Shown: positions 48,468 through 58,280, numbered from the stretch's first letter. The stretch is DNA of 64,000 bases from Bacteroides fragilis (GCA_023664485.1 JAMPFK010000002.1:262128-326127), one strand, 5' to 3'. A program made the numbers and translations. The notes: generated by a model not told the origin, from the letters alone.

Positions 48468-49955
48468 TCATATGATGATGCAGACCATTCCGCCGTTGCT
48501 GTCATTCACGATCTTCTGCATGGTTTCCTGCAGTTTTATCTGGCTCTCTTCATTGATCATGGCGATTTTGCCGGAAATGCCGTCATTTACGAGCTGCTCT
48601 ATCGTTTTGCCGAAAATATTCGTTTCCCAGATACCATCGTCGCTCGTTCCGGTATCCGAAATATACTGGATCAGATCCTTTGCCTGCTCTTCCGTGCCGA
48701 CAATAGGCGAGATTTCCGTTTCGATGCTCGCTTTTATCATATGGATGCTGGGGCTCTCCGCCTTGATCTTCACTCCGAACTTATTGCCCTGTTTGATGAC
48801 CTCCGGCTTCTCTAAAACGATTTCCTCCTTATCCGGCATGACGACGCCATAACCCTTATAGCGCACGGATTCCATCGCATGCAGCACTTTCGTGTATTCC
48901 TTTTTCATCCTCGCCATTTCCCTGAGAGCAGATAACATCTGATATTCGCTCGTGATGGATTCTCCGACGAGGTCGCTTATCATCTCGTAATAATAAGTAT
49001 CGTCCAAATCCAGTATGATCTTGACGCTGCCCTCCGACATATCGATGCCGTCCAGCTTGCATTTTTTAATGTACTCGCTTTCCAGCCCGAAATCAGCCTT
49101 CGTAATATCCCTGACATTGCTCAGACCGCCCATCAGCTTTTTGATCTGGCAGATGATATCCTGTTTCATTTTATGGTCATATGAAAGCATCTCGACCCAT
49201 TTTGGCATATAAAATTCTATCATGGTCAGCGGGAACTCATATAAAATGTTCTCCATGATGCGGTTGATATCCTCCTGCTTTAACTGCTCGCAGTTGACAG
49301 GCATTACCGTTACATTGTATTTTTCATGTATCTCATCCGCAATCTGCCTCGTTTCCTCCGCGTAGGGCTTTGCCGAATTGAGCAGTACGAGGAACGGTTT
49401 ATGGATTTCCTGAAGCTCTCTGATCGTGCGCTCCTCCGGCTCTGAAAAGCTGTTCCTTGGCAGTTCCCCGAAACTTCCGTCGCAGGTAACGACGACACCG
49501 ATCGTTGAATGGTCTTTGATGACCTTGCGGGTCCCGATTTCCGCCGCTCTGGTAAAAGGAATTTCTTCCGCCGACCAGGGCGTCTTGACCATTCTTTCCG
49601 CATCCTCCTCCATATGCCCGGAGGCCCCGTCTACCATATAGCCGACGCAGTCTATCAGCCGGACTTTGACATCGATATCCGTTCCAAGCTGAATCTGCGC
49701 CGCCTCCTTGGGAATGAATTTGGGTTCTGTCGTCGTGATCGTCTTACCGCCGGCACTCTGCGGCAGTTCATCCTTTGCCCGTTCTTTCTCATGTTCATTT
49801 TCCATATAAGGCAGTACCAGCAGATCCATAAATCTTTTGATAAAAGTAGATTTTCCGGTCCTCACAGGGCCGACAACGCCTATGTAGATCTCCCCGCCGG
49901 TCCTATCCTGTATGTCCTTATATACCGCATATTCGTTTCTGCTATTAATATCCAT
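48468..49955 (-). CDS. spoIVA: Stage IV sporulation protein A
   Basis: SpoIVA is the ATP-hydrolysing coat basement-layer protein that polymerises on the forespore surface. It has the Walker A segment GVVGPVRTGKSTFIKRFM near the N-terminus, the PKEAAQIQLG region and the conserved C-terminus ending SNGGMVCIII. At 495 residues it is full length. It stands alone behind a sigma-E-like promoter. Together with gerA and cotJ it shows the organism sporulates. Confidence 0.97.
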   Translation of the reverse strand: MDINSRNEYAVYKDIQDRTGGEIYIGVVGPVRTGKSTFIKRFMDLLVLPYMENEHEKERAKDELPQSAGGKTITTTEPKFIPKEAAQIQLGTDIDVKVRLIDCVGYMVDGASGHMEEDAERMVKTPWSAEEIPFTRAAEIGTRKVIKDHSTIGVVVTCDGSFGELPRNSFSEPEERTIRELQEIHKPFLVLLNSAKPYAEETRQIADEIHEKYNVTVMPVNCEQLKQEDINRIMENILYEFPLTMIEFYMPKWVEMLSYDHKMKQDIICQIKKLMGGLSNVRDITKADFGLESEYIKKCKLDGIDMSEGSVKIILDLDDTYYYEMISDLVGESITSEYQMLSALREMARMKKEYTKVLHAMESVRYKGYGVVMPDKEEIVLEKPEVIKQGNKFGVKIKAESPSIHMIKASIETEISPIVGTEEQAKDLIQYISDTGTSDDGIWETNIFGKTIEQLVNDGISGKIAMINEESQIKLQETMQKIVNDSNGGMVCIII

Positions 49956-49982
49956 AAAACAACCCCTTCCATACTTAATTAC

Positions 49983-50011
49983 AATGTATGTGAAGGGGGC
50001 CGGCTTTATGA
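49983..50011 (-). promoter_or_regulatory. spoIVA: Sigma-E-type promoter of spoIVA
   Basis: On the minus strand TCATAAA (50011-50005) and CATACATT (49990-49983) are 14 bases apart. The -10 matches the sigma-E consensus CATACAMT at seven or eight positions. It lies 28 bases before the spoIVA start. spoIVA is a classical sigma-E gene, which supports the call. Confidence 0.75.
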
Positions 50012-50033
50012 CTCTGCGATTTGAAGTTTGGCA

Positions 50034-51095
50034 TTATTCTGTCAGCCGGTGGAAAATAATGCAGTTCGGCTGCGGCACTTCCAGCTCTTTTCCGTTCATG
50101 ACAAGAAGCCCTCTCTCCAGATCTACCGTAAAGAAAGTCATCGTATTGGTCTCATGGTTCAGCGATACGAGATGCCTGTTATCCGGAAAAAGATTGACAT
50201 CTTTCGGATAATCCCCGCTGACGGGCAGACAGAGCACCTTCGACAGCATTCCCGTTTTCCCGTCGATCTTAAAGACGACCGCGCTGTTGTCCCCCGCGTT
50301 GGAGCTCACCAGATATTTGAAATCCACGGAAATATTCAGCGCGCTCGCCGCGGAACCGCCCGCATGATAATCGTTCAGCGTGGAAATCGTCTGAATCTTC
50401 TCGAACTCCGGGTTCCCGTGTTCTTCTTTGTAAGTATAGACATCGATATAATTTTTCAGCTCATGCACGATATATAAAAACCTGCCGTCCCGGGAAAATT
50501 TCAGATGCCTCGGCGCGGATTCCTGTTCGCTCCGGATCATATCGATCGGACGCAGCTTCCCGTTCATATGATCCAGACGGTAGACATTAACATGATCCAT
50601 GCCCAGATCCGCCGCGCACAGATATTTATTGTCCCTCGTCATCTTGACGCAGTTAATATGCGGCCTGAAATTGCGCTCCGCGATGCTGCCGAGTCCTTTA
50701 TGATAAATTTCTTCCGTTATCTCACCGATACCGCCGTCTTCCCGCAGACGCAGAACCGTAACTTTTCCATCATGATAACCGCCTACGAACAGGAATTTAT
50801 CCTCATAATCGGTGGAAAGGTAGCATCCCCTCATGCCGTTGATGCTCCCGTCGTTCACCTTCTCCAAATCCCCCGTCTGCAGAATCCGGTAGGCTTCCAC
50901 GCCGAAATCCGTAATGGAATATAAGAATTTCTGATTATGGGAAATGCTGATATAAGAAGAGTTCGTAATTTCCACTTTCTTTTTCCCCATCATGCGTCCC
51001 TTTTCCATATCCACATCGTAAATCCTGATACCGTAATTATCCTTGTTCCCGGATGTATAACTGGAAACATATGCCACATATTTGCCCTGTCCCAT
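50034..51095 (-). CDS. Lactonase-family beta-propeller protein
   Basis: The 353-residue protein is a seven-bladed beta-propeller of the YbhE/Pgl-type 6-phosphogluconolactonase family. Characteristic blade repeats include SYISISHNQKFLYSITDFGV, FRPHINCVKMTRDNKYLCAA, PRHLKFSRDGRFLYIVHELK and GDYPKDVNLFPDNRHLVSLN. Family members hydrolyse lactones, but the substrate here is unproven. It is a single gene divergent from the polyamine-transport regulator. Confidence 0.88.
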   Translation of the reverse strand: MGQGKYVAYVSSYTSGNKDNYGIRIYDVDMEKGRMMGKKKVEITNSSYISISHNQKFLYSITDFGVEAYRILQTGDLEKVNDGSINGMRGCYLSTDYEDKFLFVGGYHDGKVTVLRLREDGGIGEITEEIYHKGLGSIAERNFRPHINCVKMTRDNKYLCAADLGMDHVNVYRLDHMNGKLRPIDMIRSEQESAPRHLKFSRDGRFLYIVHELKNYIDVYTYKEEHGNPEFEKIQTISTLNDYHAGGSAASALNISVDFKYLVSSNAGDNSAVVFKIDGKTGMLSKVLCLPVSGDYPKDVNLFPDNRHLVSLNHETNTMTFFTVDLERGLLVMNGKELEVPQPNCIIFHRLTE

Positions 51096-51207
51096 AAAAT
51101 AACCATGCCTTTCTCTTCCTGCTCTCTGGCCGCAGTCTCTGTCAGGTTGATTTTATCATAAACAGGACCGTTTGTTAAATACTTTTTTAAGGATTGTCAT
51201 TTCCATA

Positions 51208-51272
51208 TTGACATTTCCCGCGATATCTGTATAATGAGCATTGATGTTTAGTGTTAGTAAACTTTAAGTTTA
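51208..51272 (+). promoter_or_regulatory. Promoter and palindromic operators of the polyamine operon
   Basis: TTGACA (51208-51213) and TATAAT (51230-51235) are 16 bases apart. Just downstream are GTTTA-N7-TAAAC (51246-51262) and the near-perfect palindrome TAAACTTTAAGTTTA (51258-51272), which overlap. Their place right after the -10 box suits repression by the adjacent HTH-cupin regulator. Confidence 0.7.
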
Positions 51273-51341
51273 TTATTGCTGAATCGCATATGGAACAGAA
51301 ATAAGACAGAAAGGAATCCGTTTCGGACTTCGCTGATACAT

Positions 51342-51881
51342 ATGGAAATTGGTAACAAGATCAGGGATTTACGGAATAAAAAGGGACTAACGCAGGAAGA
51401 GCTCGCCGACCGCTGCGAACTTTCCAAGGGGTTCATCAGCCAGCTTGAAAATGACTTGACTTCCCCTTCTATCGCGACGCTCGTTGACATTCTGCAGTGT
51501 CTCGGCACGGACTTAAAAGATTTTTTTACGGACAGAACGGAGGAGCAGGTCGTCTTCGGAGACGCCGATTATTTCGAAAAGCACGACGAAGAACTGCATA
51601 ACACAATCGAATGGATCATTCCAAACGCCCAGAAAAATATGATGGAACCGATCCGGGTCACGCTGGAAGCGGGCGGTTCCACTTACCCGGATCTTCCCCA
51701 TGAGGGAGAAGAATTCGGCTATGTCCTTTCCGGAACCATTTATATCGTTCTCGGCAGCAGGACCTTAAAAGCCAAAAAAGGAGAATCCTTCTATTTCAGA
51801 CCGGATTCCAATCATTATATCAAAGCAGGTGAAAAAACAGGCGCGGTCTTTCTCTGGGTCAGCACCCCGCCTGAATTTTAA
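51342..51881 (+). CDS. XRE-family regulator with C-terminal cupin (PuuR-like)
   Basis: The 179-residue regulator combines an N-terminal helix-turn-helix (IGNKIRDLRNKKGLTQEELA, CELSKGFISQLENDLTSPSI) with a C-terminal cupin (YPDLPHEGEEFGYVLSGTIY, SFYFRPDSNHYIKAGEKTG). PuuR-type proteins of this design sense polyamines. It starts at the ATG at 51342 with a weak ribosome binding site; longer starts exist upstream. It sits 17 bases ahead of potA, so it probably autoregulates the whole operon. Confidence 0.9.
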   Translation: MEIGNKIRDLRNKKGLTQEELADRCELSKGFISQLENDLTSPSIATLVDILQCLGTDLKDFFTDRTEEQVVFGDADYFEKHDEELHNTIEWIIPNAQKNMMEPIRVTLEAGGSTYPDLPHEGEEFGYVLSGTIYIVLGSRTLKAKKGESFYFRPDSNHYIKAGEKTGAVFLWVSTPPEF

Positions 51882-51898
51882 GAACGGAGGACGCCTTC

Positions 51899-52972
51899 TT
51901 GCAAAAAGAACTGATCAGACTGGAACATATTTTCAAATCCTTCGACGGCCAAATGGTCCTTGACGATCTGGAGCTGAATATCCATGAGAACGAATTTGTT
52001 ACCCTGCTGGGTCCGAGCGGCTGCGGCAAAACGACGACGCTGCGGATTCTCGGCGGTTTCGTTCAGCCCGATACAGGCCGGGTCATCTTCGACCAGCAGG
52101 ACATCACCCGCATGCCCCCGAACAAACGGCAGTTAAATACCGTCTTTCAGAAATACGCCCTGTTCACCCATATGACGATCGCAGAAAATATCGCTTTCGG
52201 CCTGAAGATCAGGAAAAAACCGAAAAGCTATATCGACGATAAAATCCGTTATGCCCTGAAACTGGTCAATCTGGAAGGCTACGGGAACCGTATGCCGGAT
52301 TCTTTAAGCGGCGGCCAGCAGCAGCGCATCGCCATCGCGCGGGCCATCGTCAACGAGCCGAAAGTGCTGCTGCTGGACGAACCTCTCGGTGCCCTCGACT
52401 TAAAGCTCCGCCAGGAAATGCAGTACGAACTGATCCGCATGAAAAATGAACTGGGCATCACTTTCGTCTACGTTACCCACGACCAGGAAGAAGCGCTCAC
52501 GATGTCCGATACGATCGTCGTCATGAACCAGGGCTATATCCAGCAGATCGGCTCTCCTGAGGCCATCTATAACGAGCCGGAGAACGCTTTCGTCGCGGAC
52601 TTCATCGGCGACAGCAATATCATCGCCGCAACGATGATCGAGGATAAATGCGTCGAAATACTGGGAACCCGCTTTGCCTGCGTCGATACCGGATTCGGAA
52701 AACGCAGACCGGTAGACGTCGTCATCCGGCCGGAAGATGTCGAGCTGGTGGAACCGGAAAACGGAATCATAACAGGTGTTGTTACCCATTTGATCTTCAA
52801 AGGCGTACACTATGAAATGGAAGTCATGGCGAACGGTTTTGAATGGCTCGTCCACTCTACCGCCCTCTCTCCGGTCGGCAGACAGGTAGGCATCCGGGTA
52901 GACCCCTTCAATATCCAGATTATGAACAAACCGGAATCCGAAGATGAGGAGGCAGTTGCACTTGAACTCTAG
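51899..52972 (+). CDS. potA: Spermidine/putrescine ABC transporter ATP-binding protein
   Basis: PotA energises polyamine import. Walker A LLGPSGCGKTTTLRILGG, signature DSLSGGQQQRIAIARAI, Walker B VLLLDEPLGALDLK and H-loop YVTHDQEEALTMSD are present, followed by a C-terminal TOBE domain (about residues 270-345). The start is a TTG at 51899 with GGAGG eight bases upstream. At 357 residues it is normal. It overlaps potB at its 3' end. Confidence 0.94.
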   Translation: MQKELIRLEHIFKSFDGQMVLDDLELNIHENEFVTLLGPSGCGKTTTLRILGGFVQPDTGRVIFDQQDITRMPPNKRQLNTVFQKYALFTHMTIAENIAFGLKIRKKPKSYIDDKIRYALKLVNLEGYGNRMPDSLSGGQQQRIAIARAIVNEPKVLLLDEPLGALDLKLRQEMQYELIRMKNELGITFVYVTHDQEEALTMSDTIVVMNQGYIQQIGSPEAIYNEPENAFVADFIGDSNIIAATMIEDKCVEILGTRFACVDTGFGKRRPVDVVIRPEDVELVEPENGIITGVVTHLIFKGVHYEMEVMANGFEWLVHSTALSPVGRQVGIRVDPFNIQIMNKPESEDEEAVALEL

Positions 52973-53768
52973 AAAACGTATTCTCGCTACCCCTTATATC
53001 CTGTGGTCCGCCGTTTTTATCGTCATCCCGCTGTGCATGATCCTGTACTACGGCCTGACGGATAAGACCGGCGCTTTCACGCTGGAAAATATTGCCGCAA
53101 TCGCATCCGTCGGCCATGCGAGAGCGCTCTGGCGTTCCGTCCTGCTGTCCGTCATCAGCACGATCCTGTGTTTTCTGCTCGCCTATCCGCTCGCGATGAT
53201 ACTGGCCGGCAAAAAGGGAAAACGCGGCGGCTTGATCATCCTCCTCTTCATCCTTCCGATGTGGATGAATTTTCTGCTCCGCACGCTGGCATGGCAGACT
53301 CTTTTGGAGAAAACAGGTGTTATTAATGGGATTCTTTCTTTTTTCGGACTTCCGCCCCTGCGCATCATCAACACCTCTTATGCGATCGTGCTCGGCATGG
53401 TCTATAACTTTCTGCCCTTTATGGTACTGCCGCTGTATAACGCGCTGTGCAAAATAGACGAAAACATCGTCAACGCGGCAAAAGACCTGGGCGCAAACCG
53501 GATCCAGACCTTTTTCCATGTAATACTGCCGCTGTCCGTTCCCGGTATCATCAGCGGCGTCACGATGGTATTCGTTCCGGCGCTTACAACCTTTGTGATC
53601 AGCACGCTGCTCGGCGGGAGCAAGGTCCTGTTGATCGGAAATGTCATCGAGCAGGAATTTACCCAGGCGAGCAACTGGCATCTCGGCAGCGGCCTTTCGA
53701 TGGTGTTGATGATTTTCATCCTGATCAATATGATCGTTACCGCCCTGTTTGAAAAGGACGAACATTAG
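52962..53768 (+). CDS. potB: Spermidine/putrescine ABC transporter permease PotB
   Basis: PotB is one of two membrane subunits of the polyamine importer. It has six helices and the permease EAA motif AAKDLGANRIQTFFHVILPL. The start is probably a TTG at 52962, nine bases after AGGAGG, inside the end of potA, giving 268 residues. TTG starts for both potA and potB are a local peculiarity that may tune subunit amounts. Confidence 0.92.
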   Translation: MNSRKRILATPYILWSAVFIVIPLCMILYYGLTDKTGAFTLENIAAIASVGHARALWRSVLLSVISTILCFLLAYPLAMILAGKKGKRGGLIILLFILPMWMNFLLRTLAWQTLLEKTGVINGILSFFGLPPLRIINTSYAIVLGMVYNFLPFMVLPLYNALCKIDENIVNAAKDLGANRIQTFFHVILPLSVPGIISGVTMVFVPALTTFVISTLLGGSKVLLIGNVIEQEFTQASNWHLGSGLSMVLMIFILINMIVTALFEKDEH

Positions 53769-53817
53769 AGCTTTTCAACCGCGGATTCACAGGATAAAAA
53801 GGAGCATGATTATCAAA

Positions 53818-54609
53818 ATGAAAAAATCGATGAGTCTTATAAAGAAAATATATGTTGCGCTGATCTTTATCTTTCTGTATGCGCCGATCGCAACGTTGAT
53901 CGTACTGTCTTTCAACGCCAGCAAGACGCGGGCAAAATGGGGCGGCTTCACCCTGAACTGGTATGTCTCGCTCCTGCAGGACGAAACCATTCTGGATGCG
54001 CTTGGCACGACGCTGTCGGTCGCCTTCCTCTCCGCCTTTACTGCCTCCGTCATCGGCACGATAGCCTGTATTGCCATGTCCGGCATGAAAAAACGCAGCA
54101 GAACGATCCTTATGGGAATCACCAACATTCCTATGCTGAACGCTGATATCGTGACCGGCATTTCCCTGATGCTTCTCTTTATCAGCCTCGGCCTGCGCTT
54201 CGGTTTTGGGACTATTCTGCTCTCTCATATCACCTTTAATATACCGTATGTTATTTTATCAGTCCTGCCGCGGATGAAGCAGCTGAATCCAAGCGTCTAT
54301 GAAGCGGCGCTGGATTTGGGGGCCTCTCCTGTTACCGCCTTTTTCAAAGTGACGCTGCCGGATCTGATGCCGGGAATCTTATCCGGTTTTCTGATGGCTT
54401 TTACGATGTCGTTAGATGATTTTATCATTACCCATTTTACCAAGGGCTCCGGCATCAACACGCTGTCCACCAAAATCTATACGGAAGTGCGCAAAGGCAT
54501 TAAACCTGAAATGTATGCGCTGTCCACGATTATTTTCGTGACGGTGCTCGTGCTCCTGTTCCTTGTCAACATCGCGCCGGAAAAGGCTCAGGAGGGTCAT
54601 AAGAAATGA
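53818..54609 (+). CDS. potC: Spermidine/putrescine ABC transporter permease PotC
   Basis: PotC is the second permease. It has six helices (IYVALIFIFLYAPIATLIVL first) and the EAA loop AALDLGASPVTAFFKVTLPD. I choose the ATG at 53818, giving 263 residues, the usual PotC length; AAGGAG lies 13 bases upstream. An ATG at 53806 almost touches that site, so the exact start is uncertain. Its TGA overlaps the potD start (ATGA). Confidence 0.9.
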   Translation: MKKSMSLIKKIYVALIFIFLYAPIATLIVLSFNASKTRAKWGGFTLNWYVSLLQDETILDALGTTLSVAFLSAFTASVIGTIACIAMSGMKKRSRTILMGITNIPMLNADIVTGISLMLLFISLGLRFGFGTILLSHITFNIPYVILSVLPRMKQLNPSVYEAALDLGASPVTAFFKVTLPDLMPGILSGFLMAFTMSLDDFIITHFTKGSGINTLSTKIYTEVRKGIKPEMYALSTIIFVTVLVLLFLVNIAPEKAQEGHKK

Positions 54610-55661
54610 AAAAAAGAAAGGCAGTCTTTTTCATAACAATAGTTATGTTTTTAATCGCCGGATGCGGTTCGGGACAGGACGATGAAAATGTCGTCATCGT
54701 TTACAACTGGGGAGAATATATTGACCCGGATATGCTCGAACTGTTCGAGGCCGAAACGGGCATTCATGTTATTTATGACGAATTTGAAACGAACGAAACG
54801 ATGTTTCCCAAAGTGGAGGCCGGCGCCGCCGAATATGATGTTGTCTGCCCCTCCGACTATATGATCGATAAAATGATTCAAAACGATCTGCTGATGGAGC
54901 TCGACTTCGACCGCCTTCCCAACGCCCGGAACAATATCGGCGCGCAGTACTGGCAGCAGGCCGAGGGCTTCGACCCCGGCAACAAATATGCCGTTCCCTA
55001 CTGCTGGGGGACTGTCGGCATCCTCTATAATAAAACGATGGTAGACGAACCGATTACGAGCTGGAAACAGCTCTGGGACGAAAAATACCGGGATGAAATC
55101 CTGATGCAGGATTCCGTCCGCGACGCTTTTATGGTGGCTGAAAAATTATACGGCTATTCCATGAACACTCTCGATTCCGCGGAACTTCTGGCCGTCAGGG
55201 ACTCCCTGATCGAACAGAAGCCGCTCGTACAGGCCTATGTCATCGATCAGGTCCGGGATAAGATGATCGGCAATGAAGCGGCTATCGGCGTCATATACTC
55301 CGGCGAAGCCATCTACACACAGTATGAAAATGACGATTTGGAATATGTGATCCCCGAAGAGGGCACGAACGTATGGATCGATTCCTGGGTCATTCTGAAA
55401 GATGCCCCCCATCAGGAAAACGCGGAAAAGTTCATCGACTTTATGTGCCGCGGCGATGTCGCCCTGAAAAACTTTGAATACATAACCTACTCCACCCCCA
55501 ACGAGGCCGCAAAGGCCTTAATCGAGGATGAAGAAATAAAGAATTCCCCCATCGCCTTCCCGGATCTGTCCCGGTATGATAATCTGGAGACCTATACCTA
55601 TCTCGGCGAAGAGGGAGACGCGCTCTATAACGAACTCTGGAAGGAAGTCAAATCCTACTAG
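54606..55661 (+). CDS. potD: Spermidine/putrescine-binding lipoprotein
   Basis: PotD is the extracellular polyamine receptor of the importer, tethered as a lipoprotein. It has a signal peptide with lipobox LIAGC (Cys about residue 20), then VVIVYNWGEYIDPDMLELFE, a typical PotD opening, and binding-site segments YDVVCPSDYMIDKMI, YAVPYCWGTVGILYN and VWIDSWVILKDAPH. The length is 351 residues. It is the last gene of the operon. Confidence 0.94.
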   Translation: MKKRKAVFFITIVMFLIAGCGSGQDDENVVIVYNWGEYIDPDMLELFEAETGIHVIYDEFETNETMFPKVEAGAAEYDVVCPSDYMIDKMIQNDLLMELDFDRLPNARNNIGAQYWQQAEGFDPGNKYAVPYCWGTVGILYNKTMVDEPITSWKQLWDEKYRDEILMQDSVRDAFMVAEKLYGYSMNTLDSAELLAVRDSLIEQKPLVQAYVIDQVRDKMIGNEAAIGVIYSGEAIYTQYENDDLEYVIPEEGTNVWIDSWVILKDAPHQENAEKFIDFMCRGDVALKNFEYITYSTPNEAAKALIEDEEIKNSPIAFPDLSRYDNLETYTYLGEEGDALYNELWKEVKSY

Positions 55662-55715
55662 CCTGTGTCGGAAAAGATACAGGCTCCTGCCGGACAGACG
55701 GCAGAAAAATTATAT

Positions 55716-56222
55716 TCATTCTGCGAGCGCCTGGAAGGATGCGCTGACCGCATAGGCGGCCTCCTGGTCGCTCATAATGAACAGCACCACATCGCCGACA
55801 TTTTCCACCAGAACGGTTTCCGCGCTGGTGCACACCCATTTATTGACGTCTGCGTTGTCTTTTAACATCGTCTTGACGTCCTCGGCATCCTCCGGCGCTA
55901 CGCGCAGCAGCACACATTGATAAGGGATCGAAGATATCATCGGTACGGAAAAAACGCCCTCTTCATAAGGGACTCCCTCTGCGCCCAAAAGCGCCTGCTC
56001 ATTGTCCGGGGTAAGCGTATCGGTGATATATTTCTGCATCGCTTCCTTTGTTTCGGCATCCAGATCGACGCCTTCATAAATCTGAGCCATCACCTCCGGC
56101 AGATCGCCTTCTATCGTTTTGCCGCCCGCGCTTTCCCCTGTTTCTGCTTTTCCGCATGCTGTCAAAAGCGTGCACATGGCAATAACAATAGTTATTGTAT
56201 AGGCTGTCATCCTCTTTTTCAT
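55716..56222 (-). CDS. DUF4358-like lipoprotein
   Basis: The 168-residue protein starts with a lipoprotein signal (TITIVIAMCTLLTACGKA; lipobox LTAC) and continues with a domain resembling DUF4358 (EVMAQIYEGVDLDAETKEAM; then VLLRVAPEDAEDVKTMLKDN). The family is found in Clostridia and uncharacterised. I start it at the ATG at 56222, with AAGGAG seven bases upstream. It converges with potD. Confidence 0.78.
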   Translation of the reverse strand: MKKRMTAYTITIVIAMCTLLTACGKAETGESAGGKTIEGDLPEVMAQIYEGVDLDAETKEAMQKYITDTLTPDNEQALLGAEGVPYEEGVFSVPMISSIPYQCVLLRVAPEDAEDVKTMLKDNADVNKWVCTSAETVLVENVGDVVLFIMSDQEAAYAVSASFQALAE

Positions 56223-56287
56223 TGCCGTTCTCCTTTTCCCTCCAAAATATATGTTCTGCTGACAGCGGGCAAACGCCCGCAAAATCT

Positions 56288-57262
56288 CTATCCCGCATCC
56301 GCAGGATATCGAACGCCCCATTCTTTCCGGAACGCATCCATGATTTCCATGACCTCCAGCGTATCCGCATGGCGCATGGAAGGACATTCTCTTTCTCCTT
56401 TCCGAATACAGTCTATTGTTTCCCGTATCTCATATTCATATCCGCTGATCTGTTCCGGCACGGCAATACTCCGGCATAACTCCCGGTTCTGGTCATAAAC
56501 CTTTATTTCCTGGGGATCGTTAATATTTTCCACGACCATAAAGCCTTTGGAACCATAGAAAATCCCCTGTCTGTCGGACAGACCGTAAATACCGGAATTC
56601 AAAATGGCAAGCCTGCCGTCCTCATAGGATAAAGATATCGCATTCTGTCCGTCTACGCCGGTTTCCGTCAAAGATACGAAAGACTTCTTCTGCGCTATCC
56701 GGCCGCCGAAGTGCATCAGGGCAAAGTTCAGCGTATAAACACCCACGTCGAGCAGCGCGCCGCCCGCAAGCTCCGGCCTGATGATCCGTTCCTTATCCGA
56801 AATCGCATAACTCAAATTGGCTGTCAGCGTCTTTACCTCTCCGATAACGCCCTCCGCCAGCAGATCGTTGATCATCTTCCTCGAAGGCATATAACGGGTC
56901 CAGATAGCCTCCGTCACAAGGACATCCCGCTCTTTCGCCAGACGGAATATCTCTTCCGCCTGCGCCCTCGTCGCCGTAAAGGCCTTTTCACATAACACAT
57001 GTTTTCCCGCTTCGATACATAATTTCATATGCTGATAATGATGAGAATGAGGCGTCGCAATGTAAACAAGCTCCACCGCTTCATCCGCCAGCATTTCCTC
57101 ATAAGAACCATACGCTTTCTGAAATCCATACCGCTTTGCAAAAGCCTGCGCCTTTTCCAAGCTCCGCGAGGCAACGGCATAACATTCCACCTCCGCAAGC
57201 TCCCGCATCGTAGCCGCCAATATTCCGGCGATATTACCCGCTCCTAAAATCGCTGTTTTCAT
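56288..57262 (-). CDS. Gfo/Idh/MocA-family oxidoreductase
   Basis: This NAD(P)-dependent oxidoreductase has an N-terminal Rossmann fold (TAILGAGNIAGILAATMREL), the family motif VYIATPHSHHYQHMKLCIEA, the catalytic lysine region HVLCEKAFTATRAQAEEIF, and a C-terminal alpha/beta domain. The length is about 324 residues. Family members act on sugars and dihydrodiols; the substrate is unknown. The ATG at 57262 or one four codons earlier could be used. It precedes the DUF4358-like gene. Confidence 0.88.
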   Translation of the reverse strand: MKTAILGAGNIAGILAATMRELAEVECYAVASRSLEKAQAFAKRYGFQKAYGSYEEMLADEAVELVYIATPHSHHYQHMKLCIEAGKHVLCEKAFTATRAQAEEIFRLAKERDVLVTEAIWTRYMPSRKMINDLLAEGVIGEVKTLTANLSYAISDKERIIRPELAGGALLDVGVYTLNFALMHFGGRIAQKKSFVSLTETGVDGQNAISLSYEDGRLAILNSGIYGLSDRQGIFYGSKGFMVVENINDPQEIKVYDQNRELCRSIAVPEQISGYEYEIRETIDCIRKGERECPSMRHADTLEVMEIMDAFRKEWGVRYPADAG

Positions 57263-57296
57263 CTTTACAGCCATACTCCCTTCTCTCCTGTTCCCT

Positions 57297-58253
57297 CTAT
57301 TTACAGGCGATCGCCCGCTGAATTTGAAACGTGTAATTCGTATTATAAGTCCTTACATACAGAATATCGTCTTTCCGGATAATATAATCCGCCTTGGACC
57401 GGATCGGAATCTGCTCGATCAGAGTCCCGTCCAGCCTGCTCACCAGATTCAGATAATCCGGTTCAGCCGTAAATCCATAGCCGCATACGATCGTATCGTC
57501 GATAATTTCAAAATTATAGCCGTTGGTCATGCACGGCGCGCTCTTCCATATGACATGCGCGTCATTTAAATCGATCGCTGCCAGGTATCCCGTATGGGGA
57601 CAGGATTCCGTATAGGTGTTATGCGAAACCGCCACATAAAGCACATCGTCCACAGACTGCGCCCACCATACCCTCTGCTCTACAAAATCCCAGTCGCCTT
57701 CTTTGATATTGTCCGTATACCGGTAGTCCGAAAAATCCAGACGCTCCAGAAACGGCCCATGCTCCTCTTTTTCATAGATGCTGAGCAGATAGCCGGAGGC
57801 ATAATTATCTCCGAGGATTTCATACCGGTAGTTCTCATCCTCCATATGAAAGGAGTCAAAAGCCGGCAGTTCATTCTGCTGGAACCATTCCCCGGTATCG
57901 ATAATATCGTTCGGTTCCTCTGTCAGTTTCTCCAATGACAGAAACATCTCATCTTCCGATGCGATTGCTTCCGTCAGATAATATTCCTGACTCGGATTTT
58001 CTACCAAAATTTCCGTCGGCTCCAAAACCTGAACGCTTTCCGCATCTTCTGTGCCGGAATCTATTTCCGGTTCTTCTATGCCGTAGTCTGTCTCCGCACC
58101 TTCCGTGCCGGAATCTATCTCCCGTTCCCCCGCCGCCTGAGCAGAGCCGGCCGCCGCATTCCTGTTCCCATCCCCTTTTTCTTCCCCTTTTCCTGCGCAG
58201 GCCGTCAAGAAGCAGCACACTCCCAGGCAGATAATTGCCTGTATCCTTTTCAT
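57297..58253 (-). CDS. Lipoprotein with PQQ-like beta-propeller domain, unknown function
   Basis: The 318-residue secreted lipoprotein has a signal peptide with lipobox LTAC (Cys about residue 19) and a low-complexity acidic linker with repeated IDSGTE and ETDYGIEEP elements (about residues 45-75). Its globular part resembles PQQ-like beta-propeller blades (YLAAIDLNDAHVIWKSAP, LVSRLDGTLIEQIPI). I cannot name a function. It lies between a YkgJ-type gene and the oxidoreductase gene on the same strand. Confidence 0.72.
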   Translation of the reverse strand: MKRIQAIICLGVCCFLTACAGKGEEKGDGNRNAAAGSAQAAGEREIDSGTEGAETDYGIEEPEIDSGTEDAESVQVLEPTEILVENPSQEYYLTEAIASEDEMFLSLEKLTEEPNDIIDTGEWFQQNELPAFDSFHMEDENYRYEILGDNYASGYLLSIYEKEEHGPFLERLDFSDYRYTDNIKEGDWDFVEQRVWWAQSVDDVLYVAVSHNTYTESCPHTGYLAAIDLNDAHVIWKSAPCMTNGYNFEIIDDTIVCGYGFTAEPDYLNLVSRLDGTLIEQIPIRSKADYIIRKDDILYVRTYNTNYTFQIQRAIACK

Positions 58254-58280
58254 TTTTCCGTTCCCCTTTTTCCTGATATT

